NCBI GenBank assembly: GCA_037443205.1
Contig: JBBIOU010000009.1
Location: 28,815 to 92,814 of the forward strand
DNA from: JBBIOU01 sp037443205
Lineage (GTDB): Bacteria > Bacteroidota > Bacteroidia > Flavobacteriales_D > UBA2798
DNA: 64,000 nt
Reading direction: 5' to 3'
Part shown: one piece after another, positions 25,104 to 34,838 of the stretch
How positions within the stretch are numbered: the stretch's first letter is position 1
How the letters are laid out: every line of letters begins with the position of its first letter
Translations under genes and position numbers: made by a program
The notes under the pieces: model-generated
What the model was told of the DNA's origin: nothing
Seen by the model: only the letters and a program-made list of their open reading frames with translations
Databases searched by the model: none

Positions 25104-27607
25104 GTAAAAAGAAAAAATTACTGTTGATAGGCTGGGATGCTGCAGATTGGGTTATTATCAATCAACTGATGGCTAAAGGTATGATGCCCGCCCTGAAAAG
25201 CGTTATACAAAGAGGCGTTAGCGGTTATATAGCTACCTTAGACCCTCCGGTATCGCCCATGTTATGGACAACCATAGCAACCGGCAAACGACCTTTTGAA
25301 CACGGAATATTAGGTTTTATTGAACCCAATGAAGAGAATACCGATGTACGTCCGGTACATTCTACTTCCCGAAAAGTGAAAGCATTTTGGAATATACTTA
25401 ATCAACAAGGATATAAAATGAATGTAGTAGGGTGGTGGCCCAGCCATCCTGCCGAACCTATCAATGGCTGTATGGTGTCAAATTTTTATCCTTATGAAAC
25501 CGCCAATAATCTACAGGATGATTGGCCCATGACAGAAGGAACTATTTCAAATGATAAAAACAAAGATATCCTGGCCGAACTACGCATCCACCGGGCTGAA
25601 TTAACCTATGCACATATACTGCCCTTTGTGCCGGATATGCATAAAGTAGATCAAAAAACCGACCCGCGCCTGGGACAAATTGCAAAGATTATTACCCACA
25701 ACAGTAGTTTTCATGCGGCAGCCACATGGTTGATGGAAAATACCGAATGGGATATTACGGCAGTGTATTACGATTTGATAGACCACCTCTCGCATGTAGG
25801 GATGAAATTCAGAGCACCTAAAAAAGAGGGTATCAAAGATGAAATGTTTCAAATATATAAAAATGTAGTTGACGGGGCCTATATTTTTCAGGATATGATG
25901 TTGGAAAGAAAACTGCAATTAGCCGGTAAAGATTGTGCCGTCATGATTCTTTCTGACCATGGCTTTCATTCGGGAGACATGCGTCCTAAGTATTTACCTA
26001 ATGAACCTGCCGGTCCCATTAACGAACATGCTCCTTTTGGCATATTTTGCTTTGCAGGCGAAGGAATTAAAAAAAACGAAAAAATATTTGGAGCTACTTT
26101 ACTGGATGTATTGCCTACCTTATTGCATTGGTTTGATTTGCCCGTAGCTAAAGACATGGAAGGAAAAGTATTAACAGAAGCCTTTGTTAACCCTGCACCG
26201 GTAAAATATATCGAATCATGGGAAAATAATAATCAAGGAGAAAGCGCCCAACACCCCGAAAATAAAAGAGTAGATGTAATTGCCAATTATGAAGCCATGG
26301 CGCAATTGACCGAACTGGGCTATATTGAACAAGCCGGTGAAGATGTAAAAAAACGTATGGATGCATCAGTTACCGAAACCAAATTTTACCTGGCACGAAG
26401 CTATGTTGATGCCGGTAAATTAGACGAAGCCCTGGTATTGTTGAACGATTTATGCGAAAATATAAGACCTGATATTCATAGATACAGAATTGCATATATA
26501 CAAACTTTAATCAATAAAAAAATATTTAAAAAAGCTCAGGAGCAGTTAGATAAACTGATTAAATCAGAATATAAATCACAGGGATTTATTAATTATTTGC
26601 AGGGCAAAATATACAGTGGTATGCATCAACCCCGAAAAGCAATAGCCAGCTTTTTAAAAAGTTTAGAAACTTCTTCCAAAGCGCCTGAAATTCATTTTCA
26701 ATTAGGTTTACATTATATTTTGATAAGAAATTATACTGCAGCTTTAAATCATTTTAATGAATCGCTGCATTTACATCCCGAAAATGTATTTGCCCTCTAC
26801 GGTAAAGGCATGGTATATTATAAAACAGCACAATACGAACAAGCTATCAATACTTTTTTGGATGCGATAGAATTAAAAAAATTTTTTCCGGCAGCGCATT
26901 TTCAGTTGGCAGAAACTTTAATGCAAATAGAAGCATACAACGATGCCGCAGTTGCTTATGAAACCGTATGCAGCCAATTACCCAACAACCTAAAAGCCAG
27001 AAAAAGGTTAATGGAAATATATAAACATTATTTGCCGGATGATGCAAAATATAAAATTCATCGGGAGGCAATAGAATCTAAAATTAAACAAAGCATTATT
27101 GTGGTTAGCGGGTTAATAGGAAGCAATGCCTCATTGCTTGTGAAAATATTAAACCAGGCCGGTTATGAAGTATGGCACGATGATTTTAAACATCCTTATT
27201 TCGGAGAATTTTCTTACAGCAAAGTGTACGATAAAGAAGGTACATGGGATTGGATACAACAGGCCTGTGGCAAAGTAATTAAAGTAGAAGCCAATTACCT
27301 TTTTAAACTGCCTGATAATTTTAATTATAAACTAATCTATATCAATAGAGATAAAATAGAGCTGTCTAAAATTCAGGCTGCCTTAAAAAATATGCCTGAT
27401 AGAGGCTTTTCTATGCAAAATTTAATACTTAACCGGCAACAGGAAGAAAATTTAGAAGAATGGGTTTTTAACAAACCTAATATAGATTTGGTTTTTATAG
27501 ATTATAAAAACCTGATAATCAACACAGAAGAAGAATTGGAAAAAATAGAATCTTTGCTTGAAACAGAACTGAACCGTGCACAAATGATTTTACCGGATAA
27601 TCCGTAA
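25100..27607 (+). CDS. Alkaline-phosphatase-superfamily phosphodiesterase-TPR-sulfotransferase-like fusion
   Basis: This 835-aa protein has three parts. Residues 1-390 are a type I phosphodiesterase/nucleotide-pyrophosphatase-like domain with Asp13 (GWDAAD), a Thr57/Thr58 nucleophile (PMLWTTIATGK), Asp228 and His232 (DLIDHLSH), Asp286-His287 (SDHGFHSGD) and His310 (NEHAPF); these would bind two metals. Residues about 395-680 are TPR repeats. Residues about 685-835 (IIVVSGLIGSNASLLVKIL) mirror the preceding sulfotransferase-like protein, but the P-loop has lost the Arg and the Gly-Thr. There is no signal peptide, so it is probably cytoplasmic. It closes a coupled four-gene operon. The substrate is unknown. 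Confidence 0.85.
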   Translation: MSKKKKLLLIGWDAADWVIINQLMAKGMMPALKSVIQRGVSGYIATLDPPVSPMLWTTIATGKRPFEHGILGFIEPNEENTDVRPVHSTSRKVKAFWNILNQQGYKMNVVGWWPSHPAEPINGCMVSNFYPYETANNLQDDWPMTEGTISNDKNKDILAELRIHRAELTYAHILPFVPDMHKVDQKTDPRLGQIAKIITHNSSFHAAATWLMENTEWDITAVYYDLIDHLSHVGMKFRAPKKEGIKDEMFQIYKNVVDGAYIFQDMMLERKLQLAGKDCAVMILSDHGFHSGDMRPKYLPNEPAGPINEHAPFGIFCFAGEGIKKNEKIFGATLLDVLPTLLHWFDLPVAKDMEGKVLTEAFVNPAPVKYIESWENNNQGESAQHPENKRVDVIANYEAMAQLTELGYIEQAGEDVKKRMDASVTETKFYLARSYVDAGKLDEALVLLNDLCENIRPDIHRYRIAYIQTLINKKIFKKAQEQLDKLIKSEYKSQGFINYLQGKIYSGMHQPRKAIASFLKSLETSSKAPEIHFQLGLHYILIRNYTAALNHFNESLHLHPENVFALYGKGMVYYKTAQYEQAINTFLDAIELKKFFPAAHFQLAETLMQIEAYNDAAVAYETVCSQLPNNLKARKRLMEIYKHYLPDDAKYKIHREAIESKIKQSIIVVSGLIGSNASLLVKILNQAGYEVWHDDFKHPYFGEFSYSKVYDKEGTWDWIQQACGKVIKVEANYLFKLPDNFNYKLIYINRDKIELSKIQAALKNMPDRGFSMQNLILNRQQEENLEEWVFNKPNIDLVFIDYKNLIINTEEELEKIESLLETELNRAQMILPDNP

Positions 27608-27674
27608 AATAATTAGTTGGGTAGTACAAAGCGCAATTAGATATTTTTTTGTAATATTGAACAAATTTAAGCCT

Positions 27675-28562
27675 ATGAAAAACATTAACTCAAAAACAAA
27701 AAGCCGCTTAAAAAATTACACACTTTTAGCGGGAAGTGCCGTTGCCGGAATTACAGCCGAAGCGCAGATACAATATACAGACCTTACACCTGATGTGGTA
27801 TTAAATTTAGGTAACACATATTCACTCGATCTGAACAACGATATGGTTAATGATTTTACTTTGGGTGTTCAGGCAATTAACACAAGCAGCAGCAATATTA
27901 ATGTGGTAGGTAATGCAGCAGGGCTTTTTACCGAAGGAGCTAATGAAGTTATGGCACAACAAGGTACAACCTTCGCTGTTCCATATATTACAGCTCTTAA
28001 TGCAAATGATTTAATTTCTCCGGCAGGTGCATTTATGACAGCTACCGCCTCTTCTTCGGGAATACCCGGTTTAATTAGATTTTCGGGTACCGTAGATTTA
28101 GGCTTTGGTCCGATTCCACAAAATATTGGTAATTTTAGCAACAATAACCAGCGCTTTATAGGGTTTAAATTTAGTATCGGTACCAACACGCACTATGGTT
28201 GGGCAAGAATCAGCGTGCCTAATAATGCCAGCACAATGACTATTTATGACTACGCATACAACACCGCACCTAATCAACCTATTAATGCCGGTGCGACAGC
28301 CGGAATAGAGGATAAACAACTTAGCGATGTTGTAGCCTTGAATTTTGCAAATAACAACATTAATATTCAGGTATTAGGAATAAACAATTTGCACAACGGT
28401 AAAGTTACTGTATTGAATTTAGCCGGCCAGGAAGTACTTTCTGCACCACTTACTAATTTTAATACCTCAATACCCGCAGATAACTTATCAGAAGGTATTT
28501 ACTTAATAAATATTTCATTTGATGAAGGAGTTTACACTCAAAAACTCTATGTAAGTAAATAA
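27675..28562 (+). CDS. Secreted protein with T9SS type A C-terminal domain
   Basis: This 295-aa protein has an N-terminal export signal (KNYTLLAGSAVAGITAEAQ) and a middle domain starting QYTDLTPDVVLNLG. Its Asp-rich DLNNDMVNDFTLG suggests calcium binding. The C-terminal domain of about 75 residues has NNLHNGKVTVLNLAGQEVL and ends GVYTQKLYVSK, the type A T9SS sorting pattern. It is expected at the cell surface or released. The function of the middle domain is unknown. I chose ATG 27675; a TTG six codons upstream is less likely. Confidence 0.82.
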   Translation: MKNINSKTKSRLKNYTLLAGSAVAGITAEAQIQYTDLTPDVVLNLGNTYSLDLNNDMVNDFTLGVQAINTSSSNINVVGNAAGLFTEGANEVMAQQGTTFAVPYITALNANDLISPAGAFMTATASSSGIPGLIRFSGTVDLGFGPIPQNIGNFSNNNQRFIGFKFSIGTNTHYGWARISVPNNASTMTIYDYAYNTAPNQPINAGATAGIEDKQLSDVVALNFANNNINIQVLGINNLHNGKVTVLNLAGQEVLSAPLTNFNTSIPADNLSEGIYLINISFDEGVYTQKLYVSK

Positions 28563-28580
28563 TAATTACAGCCATTTGTA

Positions 28581-28613
28581 AATACCCTCTGTAATACACA
28601 GGGGGTATTTTAT
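28581..28613. terminator. Bidirectional terminator
   Basis: AATACCC (28581-28587) pairs with GGGTATT (28603-28609), with CTGT/ACAG inside the loop. T-rich sequence follows. It lies between the convergent T9SS cargo gene and the DnaJ/TerB gene. Confidence 0.65.
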
Positions 28614-28633
28614 TTTACACCGGATTAAGCAGG

Positions 28634-29380
28634 TTATTTTATGCCTCTTTGTTTTTTGATACTTTCATAAGCCTGCTGTATTTTTTGAAACTTTTCTTTA
28701 GCGTCTTTTTGTACTTCTTCGCCCAGATGAGCTACCTTATCCGGATGATGTTTAACAGCCATTCTGCGATAAGCCCTTTTTACCTCTTCATCCGTAGCGT
28801 TCGCATCAATTTCAAGTATTTTATAGGCACTGGAGGTGTCTTTAATAAACATGGCTTTTATAGAGTCATAATCGCGTTGGCTGATGCCGCTGTATTCTGC
28901 AATGGTTTTTAATGTACGTAATTCGCTCATGTCTATATTTCCATCAGCCAGGGCAAGCTCAAACAACAAGTGCATCAGTTGCAGCTTCGAAGATAAATCC
29001 ATGTGCCTTCTTACCTGCGTACATACATGGGCAATATTAAAATCATTATCTATGGCATGTTTTAAAAATTGCAGCATTTCTTTTGAACGATATTCATCAT
29101 AATGCTTTGCCAGAAAGCTTTTTACATAATTCAATTCAGATTTAAGTACTTTGCCATCGGCCTTCATTACAGCAGCCATAAGCACCAGCAAAACAGCCGT
29201 AAAATCACCGGGCTGAGTGTTATATCTGGGACGACCTTTTTCTTTGCGTTCGGTATTAATGTTTTCGCCAGCCGCATCAATAAGCGTTCCGAGCGCAAAA
29301 CCAAGAATTGCGCCTATCGGACTGCCCGCTGATAATACCCAGCCAAGTCCGCCACCAATCCACTTCCCAAATTTTGTCAT
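28634..29380 (-). CDS. TerB/DnaJ-domain membrane-associated co-chaperone (DjlA-like)
   Basis: This 248-aa protein has a Gly-rich hydrophobic N-terminus (LGWVLSAGSPIGAILGFALG) and a central TerB-like helical domain at about 55-165 (AAVMKADGKVLKSELNYVKSF; shown in part: MKADGKVLKSELNYV). A C-terminal J-domain at about 183-248 has the HPD motif (RMAVKHHPDKVAHLG) that stimulates DnaK ATPase. The order matches DjlA of proteobacteria. It converges on the T9SS cargo gene and diverges from the 142-aa gene at 29440. Confidence 0.87.
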   Translation of the reverse strand: MTKFGKWIGGGLGWVLSAGSPIGAILGFALGTLIDAAGENINTERKEKGRPRYNTQPGDFTAVLLVLMAAVMKADGKVLKSELNYVKSFLAKHYDEYRSKEMLQFLKHAIDNDFNIAHVCTQVRRHMDLSSKLQLMHLLFELALADGNIDMSELRTLKTIAEYSGISQRDYDSIKAMFIKDTSSAYKILEIDANATDEEVKRAYRRMAVKHHPDKVAHLGEEVQKDAKEKFQKIQQAYESIKKQRGIK

Positions 29381-29408
29381 TTGCTTGTTTTTATATTTTT
29401 TGCACTTC

Positions 29409-29416
29409 CAAAAATA
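29409..29416 (-). promoter_or_regulatory. Bacteroidota -7 box for the TerB/DnaJ gene
   Basis: On the minus strand TATTTTTG matches TAnnTTTG and lies 28 bases before the start codon at 29380. No clear -33 element was seen. Confidence 0.4.
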
Positions 29417-29439
29417 CTATATTTATGCTGTAAAATTTG

Positions 29440-29868
29440 ATGAATAATAACATCGAGCCATATAAAATTATACCTCCTGCCATAAGTTCGGGCAGTGTAT
29501 ACTTATTTACCACCGATTCGGGGCTTGAATATGAAGTGCGCTTTGCCCGGAAAAAAGACAACTTATTACACGCTACTGTTGCATTTGGCGTGCTAAATGA
29601 TGAATTTAACGGTGAAGAATATTCGGTTACCAATCGGGGCGAAGTATATAGAGTAATGGCAACCATAGTAAAAATTGTAAAAAATTATATGGCAGAACAT
29701 CCAAACCTAAGACTGGTAGAATTTACCGGTGAACCCAAATCGGATGAAAATGCCACCATGACAACGCAACGTTTAAGTTTATATAATCGCTATTTAAAAC
29801 AAATATTTAATAATGATTGGGTTTATAAACAACTTGGTAATAAAATGATAGTTGAACGTATCAGATAA
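29440..29868 (+). CDS. Conserved-looking cytoplasmic protein of unknown function
   Basis: This 142-aa protein begins MNNNIEPYKIIPP. It lacks a signal peptide and membrane segments, and predicts as a mixed alpha/beta domain with a conserved-looking LRLVEFTGEPKSDENA and a C-terminal YNRYLKQIFNNDW. The pattern resembles small proteins reported from Bacteroidota and phages, but I do not recognise the family with confidence. ATG 29440 follows a TTG codon directly; I prefer the ATG. Confidence 0.65.
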   Translation: MNNNIEPYKIIPPAISSGSVYLFTTDSGLEYEVRFARKKDNLLHATVAFGVLNDEFNGEEYSVTNRGEVYRVMATIVKIVKNYMAEHPNLRLVEFTGEPKSDENATMTTQRLSLYNRYLKQIFNNDWVYKQLGNKMIVERIR

Positions 29869-30089
29869 CACATTCTGTCCGCATCTGGCGAGTCAAATTG
29901 AACATTATCGAATTTCTAATACTAAATTATAATTTTTAGGAATGATTACAACTACTTTTTCCTTTTTGTATTATTTGATGTATATTTTGGGTTAAACTGA
30001 TAATTATCATTTTTTGCCTTGACATCAATCAATATAAAATTATCTCAATAGCCTGAATTTTGACTTCATAAACTAAAAACCTATCAATT

Positions 30090-30272
30090 ATGAAGAAAAT
30101 AGCAGGCATATTAATTTTAATTTTCGTACTTTTAGTACCGGCAAGGATGATTTATACCGAAATCGGTCAACACAGCAATGTAACCCACATATTGATGTTT
30201 TTACTTACATTGGCCGGAGTATATATCGGCTTTGCCTTGATAGATAGTAAACAAACAAACAAATCACGTTAA
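30090..30272 (+). CDS. Small two-helix membrane protein
   Basis: This 60-aa protein has two hydrophobic segments, IAGILILIFVLLVPARMIY and ILMFLLTLAGVYIGFALI, joined by a short polar loop. It starts from a clear ATG. It is 14 bases upstream of the universal stress protein gene, so they are probably co-transcribed. No function is recognised. Confidence 0.6.
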   Translation: MKKIAGILILIFVLLVPARMIYTEIGQHSNVTHILMFLLTLAGVYIGFALIDSKQTNKSR

Positions 30273-30286
30273 TACTAAAAAGAAAG

Positions 30287-31111
30287 ATGCAAATAAAAAA
30301 AATTCTTGTACCAACCGATTTTTCCGAGTGTGCAGAAAATGCATTAGAGGCGGCTATAAAAATAGCAACCGTACTAAATGCTGAAATAATTATATTAAAT
30401 GCATATAGCATGCCCTACACCGGAACAAATGTGATGATAGACATATCAGATGTACTCAAAGAACGCTCTTATGAAGACCTTAATAAATTACTTCATAAAC
30501 TTAAGCAATCGGGCAAAGACAAGAATATAAGTATTCACATTGTTAGTGAATATGGCCCGGCTGCCGAAATAATAGCCTCGGTTGCTGATACGCAAGGAGT
30601 TGATTTAGTAATTATGGGTACCAAGGGTGCCGGATCACTTGCCTCTAAACTACTTGGCAGCATTACTTCTAATGCCTTGGCAAAAGTTAAAAAACCCATT
30701 CTGGTTGTACCCGAAAAAGCTATTGATTTTGATATAAAAAACATAGTTTTAGCTTCTGATTTGCATACCCAATATTCTGAAAAATTAAATGCATTAATTG
30801 TTTTAGCGAAAGCATTTTCGGCAAGGGTAAATATTTTATACGTAAATACGCATGCAGAGGAGAAGCCTGCAATAGCAAAGGCTATCGAAGGTGTTAAACT
30901 CAATGCCTTGCTTCGGGATGTTGATCATGATTTTGTTGTAACAGATAATTATGACGCAGAAGAAGGAATAAACCAATATGCAGCAACACATCAAACCGAT
31001 GTGTTAGCCGTAATACCACATCATTACGGTTTTTTTGAAAGGCTGTTTCATCGCAGCATAAGTAAAAAATTAAGCCTGCATAGCAATATCCCATTATTGG
31101 TATTGAATTAG
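30287..31111 (+). CDS. Tandem-domain universal stress protein
   Basis: This 274-aa protein holds two UspA-type domains. The first (1-143) keeps the ATP-binding pattern MGTKGAGSLASKLLGSITS (about 107-125). The second (about 147-274) has HHYGFFERLFHRSISKKLS in that place and has lost most of the glycines, so it probably does not bind ATP. Such tandem proteins are common in Bacteroidota and respond to starvation or stress. It shares an apparent operon with the 60-aa membrane protein. Its end overlaps the convergent methyltransferase gene by 4 bases. Confidence 0.9.
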   Translation: MQIKKILVPTDFSECAENALEAAIKIATVLNAEIIILNAYSMPYTGTNVMIDISDVLKERSYEDLNKLLHKLKQSGKDKNISIHIVSEYGPAAEIIASVADTQGVDLVIMGTKGAGSLASKLLGSITSNALAKVKKPILVVPEKAIDFDIKNIVLASDLHTQYSEKLNALIVLAKAFSARVNILYVNTHAEEKPAIAKAIEGVKLNALLRDVDHDFVVTDNYDAEEGINQYAATHQTDVLAVIPHHYGFFERLFHRSISKKLSLHSNIPLLVLN

Positions 31112-31626
31112 TGGGTTAAGTGCCACATAACAATACCGGCACAAACCGAAATATTAAGCGAGTGTTTGGTGCCATATTGTGGTATTTCTATCACAGCATC
31201 GCAGTTATCAATCACATCCTGATCTATTCCGCCCACTTCATTGCCAAAAACAACGGCCATTTTATTTCCGACAGGCTTAAAATTATTCAGAAAGATTTTT
31301 TTTTCGGTCTGTTCTATAGCATAAAGGGTATAACCTTGTTTACGTAGTTCATTCAGGGCGCTCAGGGTTTGTTGATGGTGCTGCCAGTTCACTGTTTCGG
31401 TAGCTCCTAAGGCTGTTTTATGTATATCGCGATGGGGAGGCAAAGGTGTATAACCGCACAGCATGATTTTCTCTATTTTGAAAGCATCGGCAGTTCTGAA
31501 AATACTACCTACGTTATGATGACTGCGTATATTATCCAGCACAATCACCAATTTGTTTTTTTCAATTTGCTTATACTCTTCGGGTTTTAATCTTCCCAGT
31601 TCCTGTAATTGTAGTTTTCTGTTCAT
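31108..31626 (-). CDS. TrmH/SpoU-family RNA 2'-O-methyltransferase
   Basis: This 172-aa SPOUT enzyme has motif 1 LDNIRSHHNVGSIFRTADAF (about residues 30-49), motif 2 AVVFGNEVGGI (about 126-136) and motif 3 IPQYGTKHSLNISVCAGI (about 149-166), which form the knotted SAM-binding site. It lacks the N-terminal substrate-binding domain of rRNA-specific members. The target is probably a tRNA or rRNA ribose; which one cannot be read from sequence. Confidence 0.87.
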   Translation of the reverse strand: MNRKLQLQELGRLKPEEYKQIEKNKLVIVLDNIRSHHNVGSIFRTADAFKIEKIMLCGYTPLPPHRDIHKTALGATETVNWQHHQQTLSALNELRKQGYTLYAIEQTEKKIFLNNFKPVGNKMAVVFGNEVGGIDQDVIDNCDAVIEIPQYGTKHSLNISVCAGIVMWHLTH

Positions 31627-31708
31627 AACATTTAATAAACAATAGGGTACAAAAAAACATTATTTTAAACACTTAAAATATTTTAGCACACTGAAATTTT
31701 TATTAAAA

Positions 31709-34345
31709 TTGGCAAAAAACCGTACAGTAATAAAATCAGCCGGAGCAGAAAAAGAAACTCCGTTAATGAAACAATACAACGCCATCAAAAGCAAATATCC
31801 GGATGCTTTGTTGTTGTTTCGTGTGGGCGATTTTTACGAAACCTTTGGTGATGATGCCGTAAAAACTGCCAAAACCCTGGGAATAGTTCTTACCAAAAGA
31901 AACAATGGTGCAGCCGGTGAAATGAATTTAGCCGGTTTTCCTCATCATGCTTTAGATATGTATTTGCCTAAACTGGTTAGGGCAGGCTATAGAGTTGCCA
32001 TTTGCGACCAACTGGAAGACCCTAAGCTGGCAAAAGGCATTGTGAAAAGAGGAGTTACCGAACTTGTTACGCCCGGAGTAACTTACAACGAAAAAGTACT
32101 CGAAAATAAGTCAAACAATTTTCTTTCAGCTATACATTTTGGCGAAAAATATACCGGTATTTCATTTTTAGATGTTTCTACCGGAGAATTTTTTGCAACG
32201 CAGGGAAAAAACGAATATATAGATAAACTACTGCAAAGTTTTAAACCCGGAGAAGTACTCTATAAACGCAACGAAAATAAAAAGTTTAATGAAATATTCG
32301 GCAGCCATTTTTATACCTATAAATTAGATGATTGGGTATTTACTCATGATTATGGAAACGAAAAATTACTAAGCCATTTTCAAACAAAATCATTAAAAGG
32401 CTTTGGTATTGAAGATATGCCCGAAGCTATAGTGGCAGCCGGAGCCGCCCTGCATTATCTGGAAGCTACTCAACACGACAAAACTGCACACATTACTTCA
32501 TTAGCCCGGATAGACGAAGACAAGTATGTATGGTTAGATAAATTTACCATCCGTAATTTAGAATTGATACACCCGGCACATCCCAATGCCAAAACTTTAC
32601 TTGAGGTACTTGATTTTACCATTACTCCCATGGGATCGCGTTTGCTGAAACGCTGGATGCTGATGCCATTACTGGATATTCAGTCTATCAATCAACGATT
32701 GGATGTGGTTGATTTTTTTACGAAAAATGAAAATATCAGAGAACAACTGAAATCAATATACGAACAAACCGGAGATTTAGAAAGACTCATTTCTAAAGTT
32801 GCTGTGGGTCGTATTTCTCCGCGCGAAATGACACAACTTAATCGCGCACTTAAAATTATCCCTCAATTAAAAGAGATATGCAGCAACAGCCGGATTCAGG
32901 CACTTAAAATATTTTCCGATCAACTTAATCCCTGCACGGTAATAAGCGAAAAAATTGATAAAGAATTAAACCCCGAAGCCCCGGTGGCCATAGGCAAAGG
33001 AACAACAATTAAATCAGGCGTAAACAATGAACTGGATGATTTACGAAACCTTTCCTATTCAGGTAAAGATTATTTATTACAAATTCAAACCCGCGAATCC
33101 GAACGAACCGGTATTCCGTCTTTAAAAATAGCATTTAACAACGTGTTTGGCTACTATTTAGAGGTAACCAATACCCACAAAAATAAAGTACCTGCCGACT
33201 GGATAAGAAAGCAAACTCTTGCCAATGCCGAGCGTTATATAACCGAAGAATTAAAAGCATACGAAACAAAAATACTGGGAGCTGAAGAAAAAATTTTAAT
33301 GCTCGAAACACAACTCTATAATGAGTTGGTATTTGCACTAAGCGAATATATACAACCAATCCAGCATAATGCATACATCATAGCTCAGATAGATTGTTTA
33401 TTGTCATTTGCAACAGCAGCTTTGCAAAATGCTTATACACGCCCGCAACTCAATGACTCATACACCATACAAATTAAAAACGGGCGACATCCCGTTATAG
33501 AAAAAGCACTGCCGCCCGAAGAGCAATATGTTGCAAATGATTTGTATTTAGATAACGATAAACAACAAATTATTATGATTACAGGTCCTAACATGTCGGG
33601 TAAATCGGCTTTGTTGAGGCAAACAGCTTTAATTGTATTGATGGCACAGATGGGCAGTTTTGTGCCGGCACAGTTTGCCGAATTAGGACTCATTGATAAA
33701 GTATTTACCCGCGTGGGTGCCTCCGACAATATTTCTTCAGGAGAATCTACCTTTATGGTAGAAATGAATGAAACAGCCAGCATACTTCATAACATTACTA
33801 ACCGCAGCTTGGTATTGTTAGACGAGATAGGCAGAGGCACAAGTACTTATGACGGCATAAGCATAGCATGGGCTATTGCCGAATATTTACACGAAAATAA
33901 CAAAGCACGTCCTAAAACTCTTTTTGCTACGCATTACCACGAACTAAATGACATGGCAGCCCTGTTTAACAGGATAAAAAATTTTAATGTGTCGGTAAAA
34001 GAATTAAATCATAAAATTATTTTTATGCGTAAGTTGGAGCAGGGTGGCAGCCGACATAGCTTTGGTATCCATGTAGCTAAAATGGCCGGAATGCCCGTAA
34101 AGGTGTTAGAAAGAGCCAACCAAATACTTGCGCAACTTGAAAGCAACAGAAATACCGGTAAACCCGAAAATATTACACACACAAAGAAAACAACCGAAGA
34201 CACCCTGCAACTAAGTTTTTTTCAACTGGATGACCCAGTGTTACAACAAATCAAAGAAGAAATTTTAAAAACTGATATAAATACTCTTACCCCTGTTGAA
34301 GCCCTTATGAAACTGAATGAAATTAAAAAATTAATAGGCGGGTAA
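31709..34345 (+). CDS. mutS: DNA mismatch repair protein MutS
   Basis: This 878-aa ATPase recognises base mismatches. The mismatch-binding N-domain has the Phe-X-Glu motif (FRVGDFYETFGDDA, about residues 37-50). The ATPase has Walker A GPNMSGKSALLRQ (about 627-639) and Walker B LLDEIGRGTSTYDG (about 706-719). The likely start is TTG 31709, giving MAKNRTV; the next in-frame ATG would cut off residues that relatives usually have. The gene lies just upstream of two tRNA genes. Confidence 0.95.
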   Translation: MAKNRTVIKSAGAEKETPLMKQYNAIKSKYPDALLLFRVGDFYETFGDDAVKTAKTLGIVLTKRNNGAAGEMNLAGFPHHALDMYLPKLVRAGYRVAICDQLEDPKLAKGIVKRGVTELVTPGVTYNEKVLENKSNNFLSAIHFGEKYTGISFLDVSTGEFFATQGKNEYIDKLLQSFKPGEVLYKRNENKKFNEIFGSHFYTYKLDDWVFTHDYGNEKLLSHFQTKSLKGFGIEDMPEAIVAAGAALHYLEATQHDKTAHITSLARIDEDKYVWLDKFTIRNLELIHPAHPNAKTLLEVLDFTITPMGSRLLKRWMLMPLLDIQSINQRLDVVDFFTKNENIREQLKSIYEQTGDLERLISKVAVGRISPREMTQLNRALKIIPQLKEICSNSRIQALKIFSDQLNPCTVISEKIDKELNPEAPVAIGKGTTIKSGVNNELDDLRNLSYSGKDYLLQIQTRESERTGIPSLKIAFNNVFGYYLEVTNTHKNKVPADWIRKQTLANAERYITEELKAYETKILGAEEKILMLETQLYNELVFALSEYIQPIQHNAYIIAQIDCLLSFATAALQNAYTRPQLNDSYTIQIKNGRHPVIEKALPPEEQYVANDLYLDNDKQQIIMITGPNMSGKSALLRQTALIVLMAQMGSFVPAQFAELGLIDKVFTRVGASDNISSGESTFMVEMNETASILHNITNRSLVLLDEIGRGTSTYDGISIAWAIAEYLHENNKARPKTLFATHYHELNDMAALFNRIKNFNVSVKELNHKIIFMRKLEQGGSRHSFGIHVAKMAGMPVKVLERANQILAQLESNRNTGKPENITHTKKTTEDTLQLSFFQLDDPVLQQIKEEILKTDINTLTPVEALMKLNEIKKLIGG

Positions 34346-34351
34346 AAAATA

Positions 34352-34381
34352 TTTGCATTTTTATAAAAATTATTACTTTTG
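34352..34381 (+). promoter_or_regulatory. Promoter for tRNA-Gly
   Basis: TTTG (34352-34355) and TACTTTTG (34374-34381), a full TAnnTTTG match, are 18 bases apart. The -7 box ends 10 bases before the tRNA 5' end. Confidence 0.6.
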
Positions 34382-34391
34382 CAACACCAAT

Positions 34392-34464
<73 letters not shown>

Positions 34465-34471
34465 CTAATAT

Positions 34472-34498
34472 CCTCTCTGGCTGGAGAGGTTTTTTTTT
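34472..34498 (+). terminator. Terminator between the two tRNA genes
   Basis: CCTCTC (34472-34477) pairs with GAGAGG (34484-34489) around a 6-base loop, followed by nine T residues. It would end the tRNA-Gly transcript, so tRNA-Leu may depend on readthrough or a separate promoter. Confidence 0.8.
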
Positions 34499-34518
34499 AA
34501 CGTTCTTACAATTCATTT

Positions 34519-34605
34519 GCCCGGGTGGTGGAACTGGTAGACACGCAGGACTTAAAATCCTGTGGACCGTAAACGTCCGTGCGGGTTCGATTCCCGCCTC
34601 GGGTA
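34519..34605 (+). tRNA. tRNA-Leu (UAA)
   Basis: This 87-base tRNA has a long variable arm (GGACCGTAAACGTCC). The acceptor is GCCCGGG with CTCGGGT, followed by discriminator A. The anticodon loop CTTAAAA lies between CAGGA and TCCTG. The T arm is GCGGGTTCGATTCCCGC. Confidence 0.95.
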
Positions 34606-34838
34606 CTTTTTCACAAAAAGTCATCAGGTTTTTTACCGCAAAGCCGGGTGTTTTAAATTTTATTGAAACTTATTGTAATTTATTTTGTTATAACAAAAAA
34701 TCTCACAAAGTCATAATATGTTTTATATTCTCTTAATCTCACTCTTAAAATATGTTTTTTAATCATAAATTTGGTTAAAATCGTTTCAATAAAACAGTAT
34801 TCAGATAATATATATTTAACTTAGCAAAAAATAAAACG

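Noticed and set aside
30031..30058. TTGACA followed by TATAAA upstream of the 60-aa membrane protein as a sigma-70 promoter
   Set aside because: The spacing is only about 8 bases and Bacteroidota use a different promoter consensus.
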